DNA from: an uncultured Pontibacter sp.
Lineage (GTDB): Bacteria > Bacteroidota > Bacteroidia > Cytophagales > Hymenobacteraceae
Assembly (NCBI GenBank): GCA_947499125.1
Contig: CANMMP010000006.1
Coordinates: forward strand, 178,668-242,667
Length of the DNA stretch: 64,000 bases
Direction: 5' to 3'
This document shows, one piece after another, positions 36,324 through 44,805 of this stretch (position 1 is the stretch's first letter; each line of letters opens with the position of its first letter). The position numbers were made by a program, and so were the translations under genes. The notes under the pieces are model-generated. The model worked only from the letters and a program-made list of their open reading frames with translations. It did not search any database and was not told the origin of the DNA.

Positions 36324-36566
36324 ATGAGAGTAGTAGCAGATATCCCAAACCCGCATTTAAAGATCACCTTGCACTCATATAACGGCAAGTATGTTTTAAA
36401 ACTGGAGAAAGCGAACCTGGAGCAGATCTATAAAATAGAAGAAACTGAAGTGAACGGCGACGAAGGTGCCATTGCTTTAGTTGATGATGAATTTGTAGAA
36501 GCCGTTGTGAATCGCTTTGTAGATATGCGCGATGTTTTTGTAAGTACTTTAAGGAGAAATAACTAA
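36324..36566 (+). CDS. Small conserved-looking protein, unknown function
   Basis: 80 residues, acidic, with no signal or membrane segment. The sequence reads as two or three beta strands (LKITLHSYNGKYVLKLEKANLEQIYKI) followed by an acidic turn and a helix (EFVEAVVNRFVDMRDVFVSTL). The ATG lies in the AAACTATGA context common in this window. Its ordered, compositionally normal sequence and intact frame support a real gene. I do not recognise the family. It lies between the MutS-like gene and a small membrane protein on the same strand. Confidence 0.65.
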   Translation: MRVVADIPNPHLKITLHSYNGKYVLKLEKANLEQIYKIEETEVNGDEGAIALVDDEFVEAVVNRFVDMRDVFVSTLRRNN

Positions 36567-36606
36567 GATCAGCTATATTAGGTGTATAACTATAGTTTTC
36601 TGCCTT

Positions 36607-36921
36607 ATGCTACGAAAGCAATTCCTGACAAACCCGAGCTACCCTACTTATTTTATGTATGGTGGTTTGCTGCTTGTATTTTTAAGAACGCCGGCTGCTG
36701 TTTATGGTATAGCCGAAGCTGGTAGCTTTTTAAGCGGTTTGCTGCTTGGCCTGGGGAGTTTACTTTTAGTTGCGGGTTTGTTTTTAAGGTTTTACCAGGC
36801 AAAACAGAACGGTACTCTTAAAACTTTCTTCTTTAGTATAGGCTTTGGCATTGCTATAGTTGTTATCCTGATGGCTACCGGCCTGATTCATACACCAGCT
36901 TTCCTGCAGAATATATTTTAG
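36607..36921 (+). CDS. Small membrane protein, unknown function
   Basis: 104 residues with three predicted helices: about 15-31 (YFMYGGLLLVFLRTPAAVY), 38-60 (GSFLSGLLLGLGSLLLVAGLFL) and 74-95 (FFFSIGFGIAIVVILMATGLI). A basic turn (RFYQAKQNGTLK) between the second and third suggests a cytoplasmic loop. There are no recognisable motifs. It is 40 bp after the 80-residue gene and may share its transcript. It converges on tsf, with a bidirectional terminator between them. Confidence 0.6.
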   Translation: MLRKQFLTNPSYPTYFMYGGLLLVFLRTPAAVYGIAEAGSFLSGLLLGLGSLLLVAGLFLRFYQAKQNGTLKTFFFSIGFGIAIVVILMATGLIHTPAFLQNIF

Positions 36922-36996
36922 CTTAACTAGTTAAAACTTATACTTGCCAGTTTATAGTTTGACTACAAGTAAGAACTAAGGCTAAACTAAGGTCAT

Positions 36997-37025
36997 AAAA
37001 AAAGCCCGCTGAAAAGCGGGCTTTT
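36997..37025. terminator. Bidirectional terminator after tsf
   Basis: AAAAGCCCGCT, loop gaaa and AGCGGGCTTTT form a perfect 11-bp stem 22 bp beyond the tsf stop. It works in both directions. Confidence 0.88.
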
Positions 37026-37046
37026 ATACTTTATAAGCAAGGTTAC

Positions 37047-37883
37047 TTATGCACCGATAGCTACACGCTTGAATTCAGTTACAGTTAAACCTTTGCTGGT
37101 TTTCTCAAGTAGCTGAGAGATTGTTAAAGATGGGTCTTTAACGAACTCCTGGTTTAGCAGGGTGTTCTCTTTGTAGAACTTATTCAGTTTACCCATTGCA
37201 ATTTTCTCCAGCATCTGCTCAGGCTTGCCTTCAGCACGCGCCTGCTCTTTACCAACCTCGATCTCGCGCTCTACAGTTGCAGAGTCAACACCGTCTTTAT
37301 CAAGAGCGATCGGCTTCATAGCTGCGATCTGCATCGCGATGTCCTTACCAACTTCCGTTACATCAGTACCGCTTGTGCTGTTAAGGCCAACAAGTACACC
37401 TAATTTACCATTAGAGTGGTTGTAAGCTACAACTTTCTCAGCGTTTACGTTTTCGTAAGATACTACGTCGATCTTCTCACCAATTTTACCCATCAGGTCA
37501 GTGATGTGGTCTTGTAGCGAGCGGCCGTCAGCCTGTGGCGTAGCAAGTAATTCTTCTTTAGAACCAGCGTTAGTAGAAACTGCTGCTTCTAAAACTGACT
37601 GTGCAAGGTTTTTAAAGTCTTCTACTTTAGATACCGGCTCAGTTTCGCAAGCGATAGCTACTACTTTACCATTAGAGCCATCAGCAGAAACCTGCGTTAA
37701 TACAATACCTTCAGAAGTTGCATTGTCAGCACGCTTGCTGGCAATTTTCTGTCCCTGCTTGCGCAGAATATCTTTAGCTGCTTCAAAGTCGCCGTTTGCT
37801 TCAGTAAGCGCTTTTTTGCAATCCATCATACCTGCACCAGTTTCCTGGCGAAGTCTGTTAACGTCTTGTGCTGTAATAGCCAT
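37047..37883 (-). CDS. tsf: Translation elongation factor Ts
   Basis: The 278-residue nucleotide-exchange factor for EF-Tu. The N-terminal UBA-like domain is ITAQDVNRLRQETGAGMMDCKKALTEANGDFEAA (residues 3-36), which includes the TGAGMMDCKKAL signature. The core contains AIACETEPVSKVEDFKNLA, equivalent to the ETDFVARN contact region, here TEPVSK. The C-terminus has LLEQTFVKD-type sequence LLNQEFVKDPSLTISQLL. It is the last gene of the ribosomal operon rplM-rpsI-rpsB-tsf, with 164 bp separating it from rpsB. Confidence 0.96.
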   Translation of the reverse strand: MAITAQDVNRLRQETGAGMMDCKKALTEANGDFEAAKDILRKQGQKIASKRADNATSEGIVLTQVSADGSNGKVVAIACETEPVSKVEDFKNLAQSVLEAAVSTNAGSKEELLATPQADGRSLQDHITDLMGKIGEKIDVVSYENVNAEKVVAYNHSNGKLGVLVGLNSTSGTDVTEVGKDIAMQIAAMKPIALDKDGVDSATVEREIEVGKEQARAEGKPEQMLEKIAMGKLNKFYKENTLLNQEFVKDPSLTISQLLEKTSKGLTVTEFKRVAIGA

Positions 37884-37983
37884 GATCTTTATAATTAAGA
37901 ATTATGAATTAATAATTAAGAATTTCTGTAGCAGGGGAGCAGTGCGTTTTAGAATTAACTATACATCGCTGAACCCCTAAAAC

Positions 37984-38022
37984 AAACTGAACATTGAAGC
38001 AGCAAAGCCCAATGTTCAGTTT
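37984..38022 (-). terminator. Hairpin between rpsB and tsf
   Basis: AAACTGAACATT pairs perfectly with AATGTTCAGTTT across a 15-nt loop. On the transcribed strand it is followed by GTTTT. It could partly attenuate or process the rpsB-tsf message. Confidence 0.5.
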
Positions 38023-38047
38023 ATATTATTGCAATATGAACAAGTTC

Positions 38048-38815
38048 TTATTGCTCGTCAGCTTCTTGTTTAGCCTTGATGCCTTCTTCTTCAGAACGCT
38101 TACGCTCAGTTTCTTCTTTGTCAACCTTACGCTCAGACAGGCCTTCTTCAATCGCTTTACCCATGATAGAAACGATCAGGGAAATTGATTTAGAAGCATC
38201 GTCGTTCGCCGGGATAGGGAAGTCAACTGACTCAGGGTTTGAGTTAGTATCGCAAACCGCGAAAACAGGCAGGTTAAGCTTGTGTGCTTCTTTAACTGCG
38301 ATGTGCTCACGCTTCACGTCAACGATGAACAGGGCTGCAGGCAGTCTTGAAAGATCTGCGATACCACCAAGTACACGGTCAAGTTTCTCACGCTCACGAG
38401 AAAGCATAAGTCTTTCACGCTTCGCGATAGCTGCATAAGCCGTGTTGTCTTTCATCATTTTGTCGATAGTCGACATTTTCTTAAGCGACTTACGCACAGT
38501 AGCGAAGTTAGTAAGCATACCGCCTAACCAACGATCGGTAACGTAAGGCATTTTAAGACGTCTTGCCTCTTCCGCAACGATGTCCTGAGCTTGCTTTTTA
38601 GTAGCTACGAACATGATCTTACGGCCAGACTTAGCGATGTTCTTGATAGCAGAAGTAGCTTCGTCAAGGGCAACTAAAGTCTTGTTAAGGTCAATAATGT
38701 GGATACCGTTCTTCTCCATGAAGATGTATGGAGCCATTTTCGGATCCCACTTTCTGGTAAGGTGGCCAAAGTGTACACCAGCTTCCAGTAATTCTTTATA
38801 ATTAGTACTTGCCAT
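38048..38815 (-). CDS. rpsB: 30S ribosomal protein S2
   Basis: The 255-residue protein of the small subunit. The N-terminus [28 protein letters not shown] has the S2 signature GVHFGHxxxxWNPKM. The second signature [33 protein letters not shown] covers about 155-187. The tail beyond about 225 is a long Lys/Glu helix ([27 protein letters not shown]), as in other Bacteroidota. It is transcribed after rpsI, with a 21-bp gap. Confidence 0.97.
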   Translation of the reverse strand: MASTNYKELLEAGVHFGHLTRKWDPKMAPYIFMEKNGIHIIDLNKTLVALDEATSAIKNIAKSGRKIMFVATKKQAQDIVAEEARRLKMPYVTDRWLGGMLTNFATVRKSLKKMSTIDKMMKDNTAYAAIAKRERLMLSREREKLDRVLGGIADLSRLPAALFIVDVKREHIAVKEAHKLNLPVFAVCDTNSNPESVDFPIPANDDASKSISLIVSIMGKAIEEGLSERKVDKEETERKRSEEEGIKAKQEADEQ

Positions 38816-38836
38816 GTTGTTGATACACCTTTAATA

Positions 38837-39223
38837 TTAACGTTTGCTGAACTGGAATGAACGACGCGCTTTACGCTTACCGAACTTCTTACGTTCTACC
38901 ATTCGAGGGTCACGGGTTACGAAACCTTCCTTACGCAGAACTGATTTAGTTTCGGCGTTTTCTACTACCAGTGCTTTCGCGATAGCAAGTCTAAGTGCTT
39001 CAGCCTGGCCGCTTACACCACCACCTTTTAGATTAGCAGTAACATTGTACTTGCCAATTACTTCTAAGGTTTGAAACGGCTGATTCACTATAGTTTGCAA
39101 TACTTCGTCAGGGAAGTATGCCTTGATATCCTTACCGTTAATAGTGATATTCCCTTGCCCGGCCGTCATATAGATACGTGCCACCGAGGTTTTTCTTCTA
39201 CCAGATGTATTGATAACTTCCAT
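38837..39223 (-). CDS. rpsI: 30S ribosomal protein S9
   Basis: 128 residues. The N-terminal INTSGRRKTSVARIYMTAG and the middle GGGVSGQAEALRLAIAKAL are the S9 signatures. The basic C-terminus KKFGKRKARRSFQFSKR reaches into the P site of the ribosome and ends in the conserved KR. It follows rplM by 7 bp, the usual rplM-rpsI pair. Confidence 0.97.
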   Translation of the reverse strand: MEVINTSGRRKTSVARIYMTAGQGNITINGKDIKAYFPDEVLQTIVNQPFQTLEVIGKYNVTANLKGGGVSGQAEALRLAIAKALVVENAETKSVLRKEGFVTRDPRMVERKKFGKRKARRSFQFSKR

Positions 39224-39230
39224 TAATTAA

Positions 39231-39680
39231 TTAGATGTTGAAGGTTAATTCTTTAGGCTGCTGAGCTGCAAATGGATGCTCGCTTCCTGCAAAAACATGA
39301 AGATTTCTGAATAGCTCGCGGCCTAACGGGCCCTTAGGCAACATGCCACGAACCGCGCGCTCTACAAGCAGCGTTGATGATTTAGCCTTAAGCTCACGTG
39401 GAGAAATTCTCTTCTGTCCGCCTGGATAACCAGTGTGTGACAGGTAGTATTTCTGGTCCCACTTGCGTCCTGTGAAACGAGTGTCATCAGCATTGATAAC
39501 GATCACGTTGTCACCGCAGTCAGCATTTGGCGTGTACGAAGGCTTATTCTTGCCTTTCAGGATCTTGGCGATTTCAGACGCCACGCGACCCAAGCTTCCT
39601 TGCCCTGCATCAACAATCACCCAGCCTTTGTTGGCTGTCTTCTTGTTGACATAAAGGGTCTTATAACTTAAATGATCCAT
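39231..39680 (-). CDS. rplM: 50S ribosomal protein L13
   Basis: 149 residues; first gene of the ribosomal operon. GWVIVDAGQGSLGRVASEIAKIL near 19 and the KYYLSHTGYPGG motif near 88, followed by VERAVRGMLPKGPLGRELFRNLHVFAG, are characteristic of L13. Upstream, a canonical promoter at 39747-39777 predicts a leader of roughly 60 nt, in which an autoregulatory site could lie; I do not recognise one. Confidence 0.97.
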   Translation of the reverse strand: MDHLSYKTLYVNKKTANKGWVIVDAGQGSLGRVASEIAKILKGKNKPSYTPNADCGDNVIVINADDTRFTGRKWDQKYYLSHTGYPGGQKRISPRELKAKSSTLLVERAVRGMLPKGPLGRELFRNLHVFAGSEHPFAAQQPKELTFNI

Positions 39681-39746
39681 TTTTGGTGGTAGTAAGCGAT
39701 TTATTTATTGTTAACTATTTTTCTTTCGGTTCTTCGAAAATGGTCA

Positions 39747-39777
39747 CAAAGATAATGAGTCTTTATTTTATATGCAA
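39747..39777 (-). promoter_or_regulatory. Promoter of the rplM-rpsI-rpsB-tsf operon
   Basis: On the minus strand, TTG (39775-39777) is followed by 20 bp and TATCTTTG (39747-39754). This is an exact match to the Bacteroidota -33 TTG / -7 TAnnTTTG arrangement, 67 bp upstream of the rplM ATG. Confidence 0.7.
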
Positions 39778-39892
39778 TATAGTTTTATAAATTCCCGAAA
39801 ATCAGTGGGATAGCTAACATGCTTATACTTGTATAAAGGCGGCTTGTGCTTACCTGTCAATATGTTATAGGTTAGTAACAGGTATAAAAGCA

Positions 39893-39923
39893 AAGCAGAA
39901 CTATAAAGGTATAGTTCTGCTTT
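39893..39923 (-). terminator. Terminator of the M56 peptidase gene
   Basis: AAAGCAGAACTATA and TATAGTTCTGCTTT form a 14-bp perfect stem with loop aagg, 22 bp beyond the stop and followed on the minus strand by T-rich sequence. Confidence 0.82.
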
Positions 39924-39944
39924 AAAATAATTGCTTTACAGGTT

Positions 39945-42257
39945 TTATTTAGCCGGTATGGTCGTCACGATCATAACTTCCCCAGTTTGCTTGTTGCCTC
40001 TCACTACAACTACGTTCTCATTCTTGTGCAATTCATCTAAGTTATAGCTGTTGCTGGTGCCTTTGTTTAGCTTTTTAGAAGCCAGGGTAATGTTTATGTC
40101 ACTCAGTTTGCCAGCTTTGTACTCTTTCTTAAATTTCAGGTTAAAGCCATTCTTCTCAAAGGCTTCTTCTGCCACTTCAAATTCGCGGTTGTCCCATACA
40201 TCACTTGGCCATAGTATGTAGGTTACATTTTCGCTGTCTTCTACCATCTTGGCTCCTGGAGTTGGCACAAGTGGTTTATCGTTTTTAACTGGGGGTGGCG
40301 GTGGAGGCAGTTCGCTCCTCTCAGAAACTCTTACTGGTGGCGGTGGCGGTGCCGGTAAAGCAGGTAGCTTTTTCTGGAACTCCTGTACCTGTTTAGAGGC
40401 CTTGTTCTGCTCTGTTACAATAGAAACCACGCCTTTGCTGGCCTTCTTCCCGAATGTTTCTACAGCCTTATCTCCTTTATATACATTTATACTATAGATC
40501 TGGTCAGCGTCCAGCTTTTTATAGTTCTCCTGCTTGTCTTCTTTGCCATCAATGTAATAGATCACACCTTCAGGTAGGCCCGTTAATTTACCCTCTACAT
40601 GTCTAACCGGTGGTGGAGGAGGTGGCAATGCTGGAGCCTCGGGTGCTGGCGGTGGAGGCGGTGGTAACTCTTCGTTAGCAGGAACTGGCGGCGGTGGAGG
40701 AGGAAGCTCTGGTAAGCCATACTTGTGCTCCAGGTTAGCTATACTTTCAGCGTCTCCTAAATAATATACTTCGGTGCCGCCGCCTCGCAGGTTAAGTACA
40801 AGGGCATCTTTACCATTAATGCGTTGGGTTCGCACATTTTTTATAGCCTTATTCTTTTTCAGATACTCTATAAGCGCTTTAGGTACTTTGCCATCTTGCT
40901 GAGCTGGGTTGTCCCGAACGACAACAGGTGGAGCACTTGGCAACTTACCGTATGTCATTTCCGCAATGGCCATATCCTGCTTGTTATCAAACCTGAATAC
41001 CTCATTCATGCCGGACTTAAGCTTGATCATGATCTTGCCACCAGACAACCACGCTACTTCGTTTACCTGGGGGTTGCGGGCATAAAATGTTTCATAACTA
41101 ACCTCCCCATCCGGGAATTCCTGTTTTATTCCTTTTAGTGCATCAACCGAAATCTTGTTATACTTCTCATGGTCGGGCATGTATAAGCCGTACTTGCTGT
41201 TTGCTACGGCTAAATCCTTTTCATTATCTAACTGGTAGCTTTCTTCTTCTCCTGCTATAGTTGTTATAGATAAAGTGTTGGGAGCAAACCAGCAGGCAGC
41301 TTTAAAGGTGGGAGCCTTTTTAATATAGATGTCCGGGCCTACTCTGGTGTAAGCGCCCAACTCGCCTGTAATAAGGTTGTTTGCTTTTGATGGCGTAACC
41401 ATATTAAAGGCAAGTAACAACAGCGCTGCAACCGGAACCACAGCCAGAAACTTAAGCAGGTGCTTTTTGGTACTTGGCATCTTGTTCATCATGGCAATTC
41501 TTCTTTTTAGTGATGGAAAATTGAATTGATTGGCAATCTGAGGTTGCGTGGCGCCTACAACTTTCAGTAAAAGGTATTGGTATTCTTTTTTGTCAACTCC
41601 GGTGCTTACCACATTCTGGTCGGCAATAAATTCCAGGTTTTCTTTCACAGCTTTTTTCATGAGCCACGCGCCCGGGTTAAACCAGTAAAACACGGTGCTC
41701 AGCTCAGCCAGCATTACATCTAAAGTATGCCAGCCGGTTATGTGTATCAGTTCGTGGTGTAGTATCGATTCCAGCTCTTCGGTTTTATGACTCGCCGGGT
41801 TGATGTATATGGTTTGCCAGAAAGAGAATGCCTGGCTTATACTTTTAACCTGCCGGAAACCAATGCTTTTATACTTAGCAGGCTCCGATGCTGCATGTAT
41901 TCTATAAAGCGATACCAACTGAAGTATAAACCGAACCAGCATAACTATAACCCCGGCCCAGAAAAGGTACACCGGCAGCTGCCAGTAATCAAAAGCCTCG
42001 GGTGCAGGGGCAGCCGTTTGTGCGGTAATAACCCAGACTGGTATCGTGGCTATGTAAGTGCTGGTTATTTTATCGTTATCGGCAAACAACTCCGAAATAT
42101 CTATAAAAGGGTACACCGTAGAGAACACGATACCAAACACCAGGAACAGGCGGTTTAAGTGGTAAAACGTAAGCCGGCGAAGCGCTACATGGTAAGCCAG
42201 GTAGAACAACACCAACGCTATATTTACTTTCAGGAGGTATAAAAGCAGTTCCGGCAT
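39945..42257 (-). CDS. BlaR1-like M56 membrane metallopeptidase with plug-like and Pro-rich tail
   Basis: 770 residues. The N-terminal M56 domain has four helices: about 4-22, 35-52, 94-116 and 268-287. The zinc motif HELIH is at 168-172, with a further acidic ligand region ENLEFIADQ near 206. The extracytoplasmic part contains three degenerate repeats (337-360, 416-440, 494-516; consensus D-N-x-x-D-x-A-x-A-x-x-x-YG), Pro-rich runs at 517-552 and 634-656, and between them (553-615) a segment like a TonB-receptor plug (LDADQIYSINVYKGDKAVE, then GVVSIVT). In BlaR1-type systems the protease is activated by an external signal and inactivates the BlaI repressor. Here the repressor gene ends 2 bp upstream. 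No beta-lactamase lies nearby and no penicillin-sensor domain is seen, so the signal is unknown. Confidence 0.88.
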   Translation of the reverse strand: MPELLLYLLKVNIALVLFYLAYHVALRRLTFYHLNRLFLVFGIVFSTVYPFIDISELFADNDKITSTYIATIPVWVITAQTAAPAPEAFDYWQLPVYLFWAGVIVMLVRFILQLVSLYRIHAASEPAKYKSIGFRQVKSISQAFSFWQTIYINPASHKTEELESILHHELIHITGWHTLDVMLAELSTVFYWFNPGAWLMKKAVKENLEFIADQNVVSTGVDKKEYQYLLLKVVGATQPQIANQFNFPSLKRRIAMMNKMPSTKKHLLKFLAVVPVAALLLLAFNMVTPSKANNLITGELGAYTRVGPDIYIKKAPTFKAACWFAPNTLSITTIAGEEESYQLDNEKDLAVANSKYGLYMPDHEKYNKISVDALKGIKQEFPDGEVSYETFYARNPQVNEVAWLSGGKIMIKLKSGMNEVFRFDNKQDMAIAEMTYGKLPSAPPVVVRDNPAQQDGKVPKALIEYLKKNKAIKNVRTQRINGKDALVLNLRGGGTEVYYLGDAESIANLEHKYGLPELPPPPPPVPANEELPPPPPPAPEAPALPPPPPPVRHVEGKLTGLPEGVIYYIDGKEDKQENYKKLDADQIYSINVYKGDKAVETFGKKASKGVVSIVTEQNKASKQVQEFQKKLPALPAPPPPPVRVSERSELPPPPPPVKNDKPLVPTPGAKMVEDSENVTYILWPSDVWDNREFEVAEEAFEKNGFNLKFKKEYKAGKLSDINITLASKKLNKGTSNSYNLDELHKNENVVVVRGNKQTGEVMIVTTIPAK

Positions 42258-42259
42258 GG

Positions 42260-42625
42260 CTATTTGGCTTTTTTGTTCTCGATCATGTTGATGATCTCTT
42301 GCAGATCTTCGGCGCTTATTTTCTGGTCTTTGGCAAAAAAGGCCACCAGCTCTTTGTAAGAGTTTTTAAAATAGTCGCCTACAAAGCTTTTCATGAATCG
42401 CTTTTTATAGTCTTCGGCCTTTATGCGCGGTGCGTAGCGGTAGGTATTGCCCAGTTTTTCGCTCTCCAGGAAGCCTTTCTTCTCTAAGTTCTTCACCGTA
42501 GATGCCAGCGTAGTATAAGGTGGCTTGGGCTCAGGCATTTGCTCCAGAAAATCTTTGATGAAGCCACCTTCGGTTTCCCAGATGGTTAACATGGCTTCTT
42601 CTTCTTGTTGTGTCAACTTTTCCAT
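42260..42625 (-). CDS. BlaI/MecI/CopY-family repressor
   Basis: The 121-residue winged-helix repressor. KLTQQEEEAMLTIWETEGGFIKDFLEQMPEPKPPYTTLASTVKNLEKKGFLESEKLGNTYRY (4-65) is the DNA-binding domain, with the YTTLASTVKNL recognition helix. The C-terminal helices (about 75-120) dimerise. In the family, cleavage or inactivation by the M56 partner lifts repression. It starts an operon with the M56 gene at 39945. Three 15-bp palindromes at 42631-42687 directly upstream are very likely its own binding sites. Confidence 0.93.
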   Translation of the reverse strand: MEKLTQQEEEAMLTIWETEGGFIKDFLEQMPEPKPPYTTLASTVKNLEKKGFLESEKLGNTYRYAPRIKAEDYKKRFMKSFVGDYFKNSYKELVAFFAKDQKISAEDLQEIINMIENKKAK

Positions 42626-42630
42626 AATCC

Positions 42631-42687
42631 TACGATGTTTTCGTATATTTACGAAGTTTTCGTAATAAAAGCTACGAAAGTTTCGTA
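42631..42687. promoter_or_regulatory. Three tandem BlaI-type operators
   Basis: Site 1 at 42631-42645 (tacgatgttttcgta), site 2 at 42650-42664 (tacgaagttttcgta) and site 3 at 42673-42687 (tacgaaagtttcgta) share TACGAnnnnTTCGTA. They begin 6 bp before the repressor ATG, with centre spacings of 19 and 23 bp. The family binds such dyads, so autorepression is the natural reading. The divergent lipoprotein gene at 42830 may also respond. Confidence 0.8.
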
Positions 42688-42829
42688 AATATTTTTGATA
42701 AGTGTATTAACAGCTCAAAAAGCAGGCTTTTAAACTATAAAAAGTTTAGGTTGAACTATAGCTTAAAAGGCTTGCTGTGTTAATTGTAGAATTATCTGTA
42801 CCTTATATTCAGAAACTGAACTATAAACT

Positions 42830-43471
42830 ATGAAGCAACTTATACTTTGTTTAGCAGGAGTATCCTTATTTTTTACTAGCTGCTCTGAAGAAACTATAGT
42901 CCAAGAGCAGCCGGTGTCAAGTAAGCAAAGTATTGAGTTGCTTACATTCGGGTTTGCTGAATATCAAACTGAGCAAAACAAAGGATTTGGGGCTAACTTT
43001 TACTGCTACATTGATCTAACAACTGATTCAGTCTTTATTCAGCGAAAGATTAATCCACTAGAAGAAAATAAAATTTCTGCGTGGGCTGGAATTCTTCCAG
43101 GTATATCGCAACAGCCTGTAATTGTAGAATACATAGAAGCAAGCCAAAAGTATGTAAGTGGCACAACTATATCCCCGGAATTATCCGAAGGTACTTTGTA
43201 TTGTGGAAATCATTACTACATAAAATATAAGCAAGATGATGAAGAACGGTTTCATTTTTATCGAACTACTGGGCTAGATGAAAAATATAAACAAGTGACA
43301 GATTATATCCAGTTGCTTGAACAAAATAGTATCCTTAGACAATCACATAAATTTATAAATGAAGATAGTGTAGTTGTTCCTGCAGTAAATCAACCGGGAT
43401 TCAGCCTGCGCCAAATTCCACCACCTATCAGAGCAAAAGTTAACTATGCACCGCCTGTAGAAAAGCGCTAA
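42830..43471 (+). CDS. Hypothetical lipoprotein
   Basis: 213 residues with lipoprotein signal MKQLILCLAGVSLFFTSC (lipid-attachment Cys 18). The mature part has mixed beta/coil character, several Tyr-rich strands (GTLYCGNHYYIKYKQDDEERFHFY) and a Pro-rich end (RQIPPPIRAKVNYAPPVEKR). I do not recognise a family. Composition is more AT-rich than the flanking genes. It is divergent from the BlaI repressor and shares the 204-bp region that contains three operators, which raises the possibility that it belongs to that regulon. Confidence 0.65.
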   Translation: MKQLILCLAGVSLFFTSCSEETIVQEQPVSSKQSIELLTFGFAEYQTEQNKGFGANFYCYIDLTTDSVFIQRKINPLEENKISAWAGILPGISQQPVIVEYIEASQKYVSGTTISPELSEGTLYCGNHYYIKYKQDDEERFHFYRTTGLDEKYKQVTDYIQLLEQNSILRQSHKFINEDSVVVPAVNQPGFSLRQIPPPIRAKVNYAPPVEKR

Positions 43472-43496
43472 GAACTATACTTCATACTGAATTTAT

Positions 43497-44720
43497 ATGC
43501 TCAAAAAACTACTTAACTCTTTCGCGCTGGCGCTGCATAACATCCGCACCAGACTGTTCCATACATTGCTATCTATATTGGGCATTGTGATAGGCGTGGG
43601 TGCGTTGGTAACGGTGCTCTCGCTGATAGATGGCATGGAGAAATTTGCAAAAGAACAAATAACCACGACCACTTCGCTGAAGGCTGTGATGGTAGAAACA
43701 AGAACCAGCAAGCGTGTAAACGACGTGTTGCTACAGAAACAGGATTACGGCTACCTGAACTATGAGCGGTTTAAGAAATTCTCGGATGCGATGAATATAC
43801 CTGCTACAGGTTATATGCAGTTCATGGCAAACAGCGAAGTGTTGCTGGCAGATAGCAGCAAGGTAGGGGCTGGCGTAAATGGCGTAAATACCATACATCC
43901 GGTATTGGCTGAACTGAAAGCCGGACGTTTGTTTACTGCTGAAGAGCTGGCTGCAAAAACGCCGGTAGCTTTTGTTAATCATGCCTTTGCAAAACAAATA
44001 GCTGGCAATGACGCTGCCCGAACAGCTCTGGGACAAACTATAACATACAAAAACCAGCTTCTAAAAGTAGTAGGTGTGCTAAAACCTGTGCCTCGTGAAA
44101 AGCCTGAGTTATACCTGCCTGTAAGTTTGCTCGCTGATGATGTGTTGAAAGCTGATCCGCCGCGCGTTGTTTTTGAAGTAGATGAAGTAGAGCAAGTGCA
44201 GGAGTTCAAGAAAAATGCCGAACGATGGTTGCAAGTCAATGTAGCGAAAGACAGTACAGATTTCAGGGTGATCACCAACGAAGCCAGGGTAGAGCAGGCT
44301 GCCAAAGGTTTTTTATTGTTCCGGGTGATCATGGGGCTTATAGTTGGCATCTCGGTTATAGTTGGGGGCATCGGTGTGATGAATGTGCTGCTGATATCAG
44401 TTTCTGAACGGACTGTTGAGATCGGTGTTCGTAAAGCCATGGGCGCTAAAAAGCGCGATATCCTGATGCAGTTTCTGGCCGAGTCGGTAACGGTGTCGTT
44501 ATTTGGTAGTCTACTGGGCTTAGTGCTGGGTATACTTGCTACGCTGGGCATTGTGCCTGTTATAAAAGCCATGACCGATGTTCCTTTCCAGGCAGCGTAC
44601 ACATTCGATACTTTTATGGTAATAACTATAGTTGCCATTGTTATCGGTATTGTGTTCGGAACGTACCCTGCCATGCGTGCTGCAAAACTAAATCCTGTAG
44701 AGGCTATCCGTCGTGAGTAA
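43497..44720 (+). CDS. MacB/FtsX-family ABC transporter permease
   Basis: The 407-residue inner-membrane protein has a type VII ABC exporter permease layout. TM1 is about 20-45 in RTRLFHTLLSILGIVIGVGALVTVLSLIDGM, followed by a large periplasmic MacB-type domain (about 50-270). Three C-terminal helices follow (about 280-305, 330-355 and 372-395), with RTVEIGVRKAMGAKKRDI near 303 and AAKLNPVEAIRRE at the end. MacB-like complexes use mechanotransmission rather than substrate channels. The ATPase subunit is not encoded next to it, so the partner is elsewhere. The preceding lipoprotein ends 25 bp upstream. Confidence 0.9.
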   Translation: MLKKLLNSFALALHNIRTRLFHTLLSILGIVIGVGALVTVLSLIDGMEKFAKEQITTTTSLKAVMVETRTSKRVNDVLLQKQDYGYLNYERFKKFSDAMNIPATGYMQFMANSEVLLADSSKVGAGVNGVNTIHPVLAELKAGRLFTAEELAAKTPVAFVNHAFAKQIAGNDAARTALGQTITYKNQLLKVVGVLKPVPREKPELYLPVSLLADDVLKADPPRVVFEVDEVEQVQEFKKNAERWLQVNVAKDSTDFRVITNEARVEQAAKGFLLFRVIMGLIVGISVIVGGIGVMNVLLISVSERTVEIGVRKAMGAKKRDILMQFLAESVTVSLFGSLLGLVLGILATLGIVPVIKAMTDVPFQAAYTFDTFMVITIVAIVIGIVFGTYPAMRAAKLNPVEAIRRE

Positions 44721-44805
44721 AACAAGCCATTGCAAACTATAGTATCTATCTATAACCGAGAAGCTGCATTAATTAGCTTGTTTGAGATTTTATCTGGCGT
44801 AAATA

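Noticed and set aside
39681-39746. Ribosomal-protein leader RNA upstream of rplM
   Set aside because: A leader of suitable length exists, but I could not identify a conserved fold by reading; a covariance-model search is needed.
40278-40709. Proline runs in the M56 gene as a possible assembly or frameshift artefact
   Set aside because: The frame continues without interruption into plausible domain sequence, and codons for Pro vary (cca, cct, ccg), which argues against a collapsed simple repeat.
39945-42625. A beta-lactam resistance locus
   Set aside because: The BlaI/M56 pair resembles bla/mec regulators, but no beta-lactamase or PBP gene and no penicillin-binding sensor domain is present.
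43979-44725. Open frame of 248 codons on the minus strand over the permease gene
   Set aside because: Antisense to a well-supported membrane protein; its composition (Thr/Ser-rich) is typical of a reverse-strand shadow.
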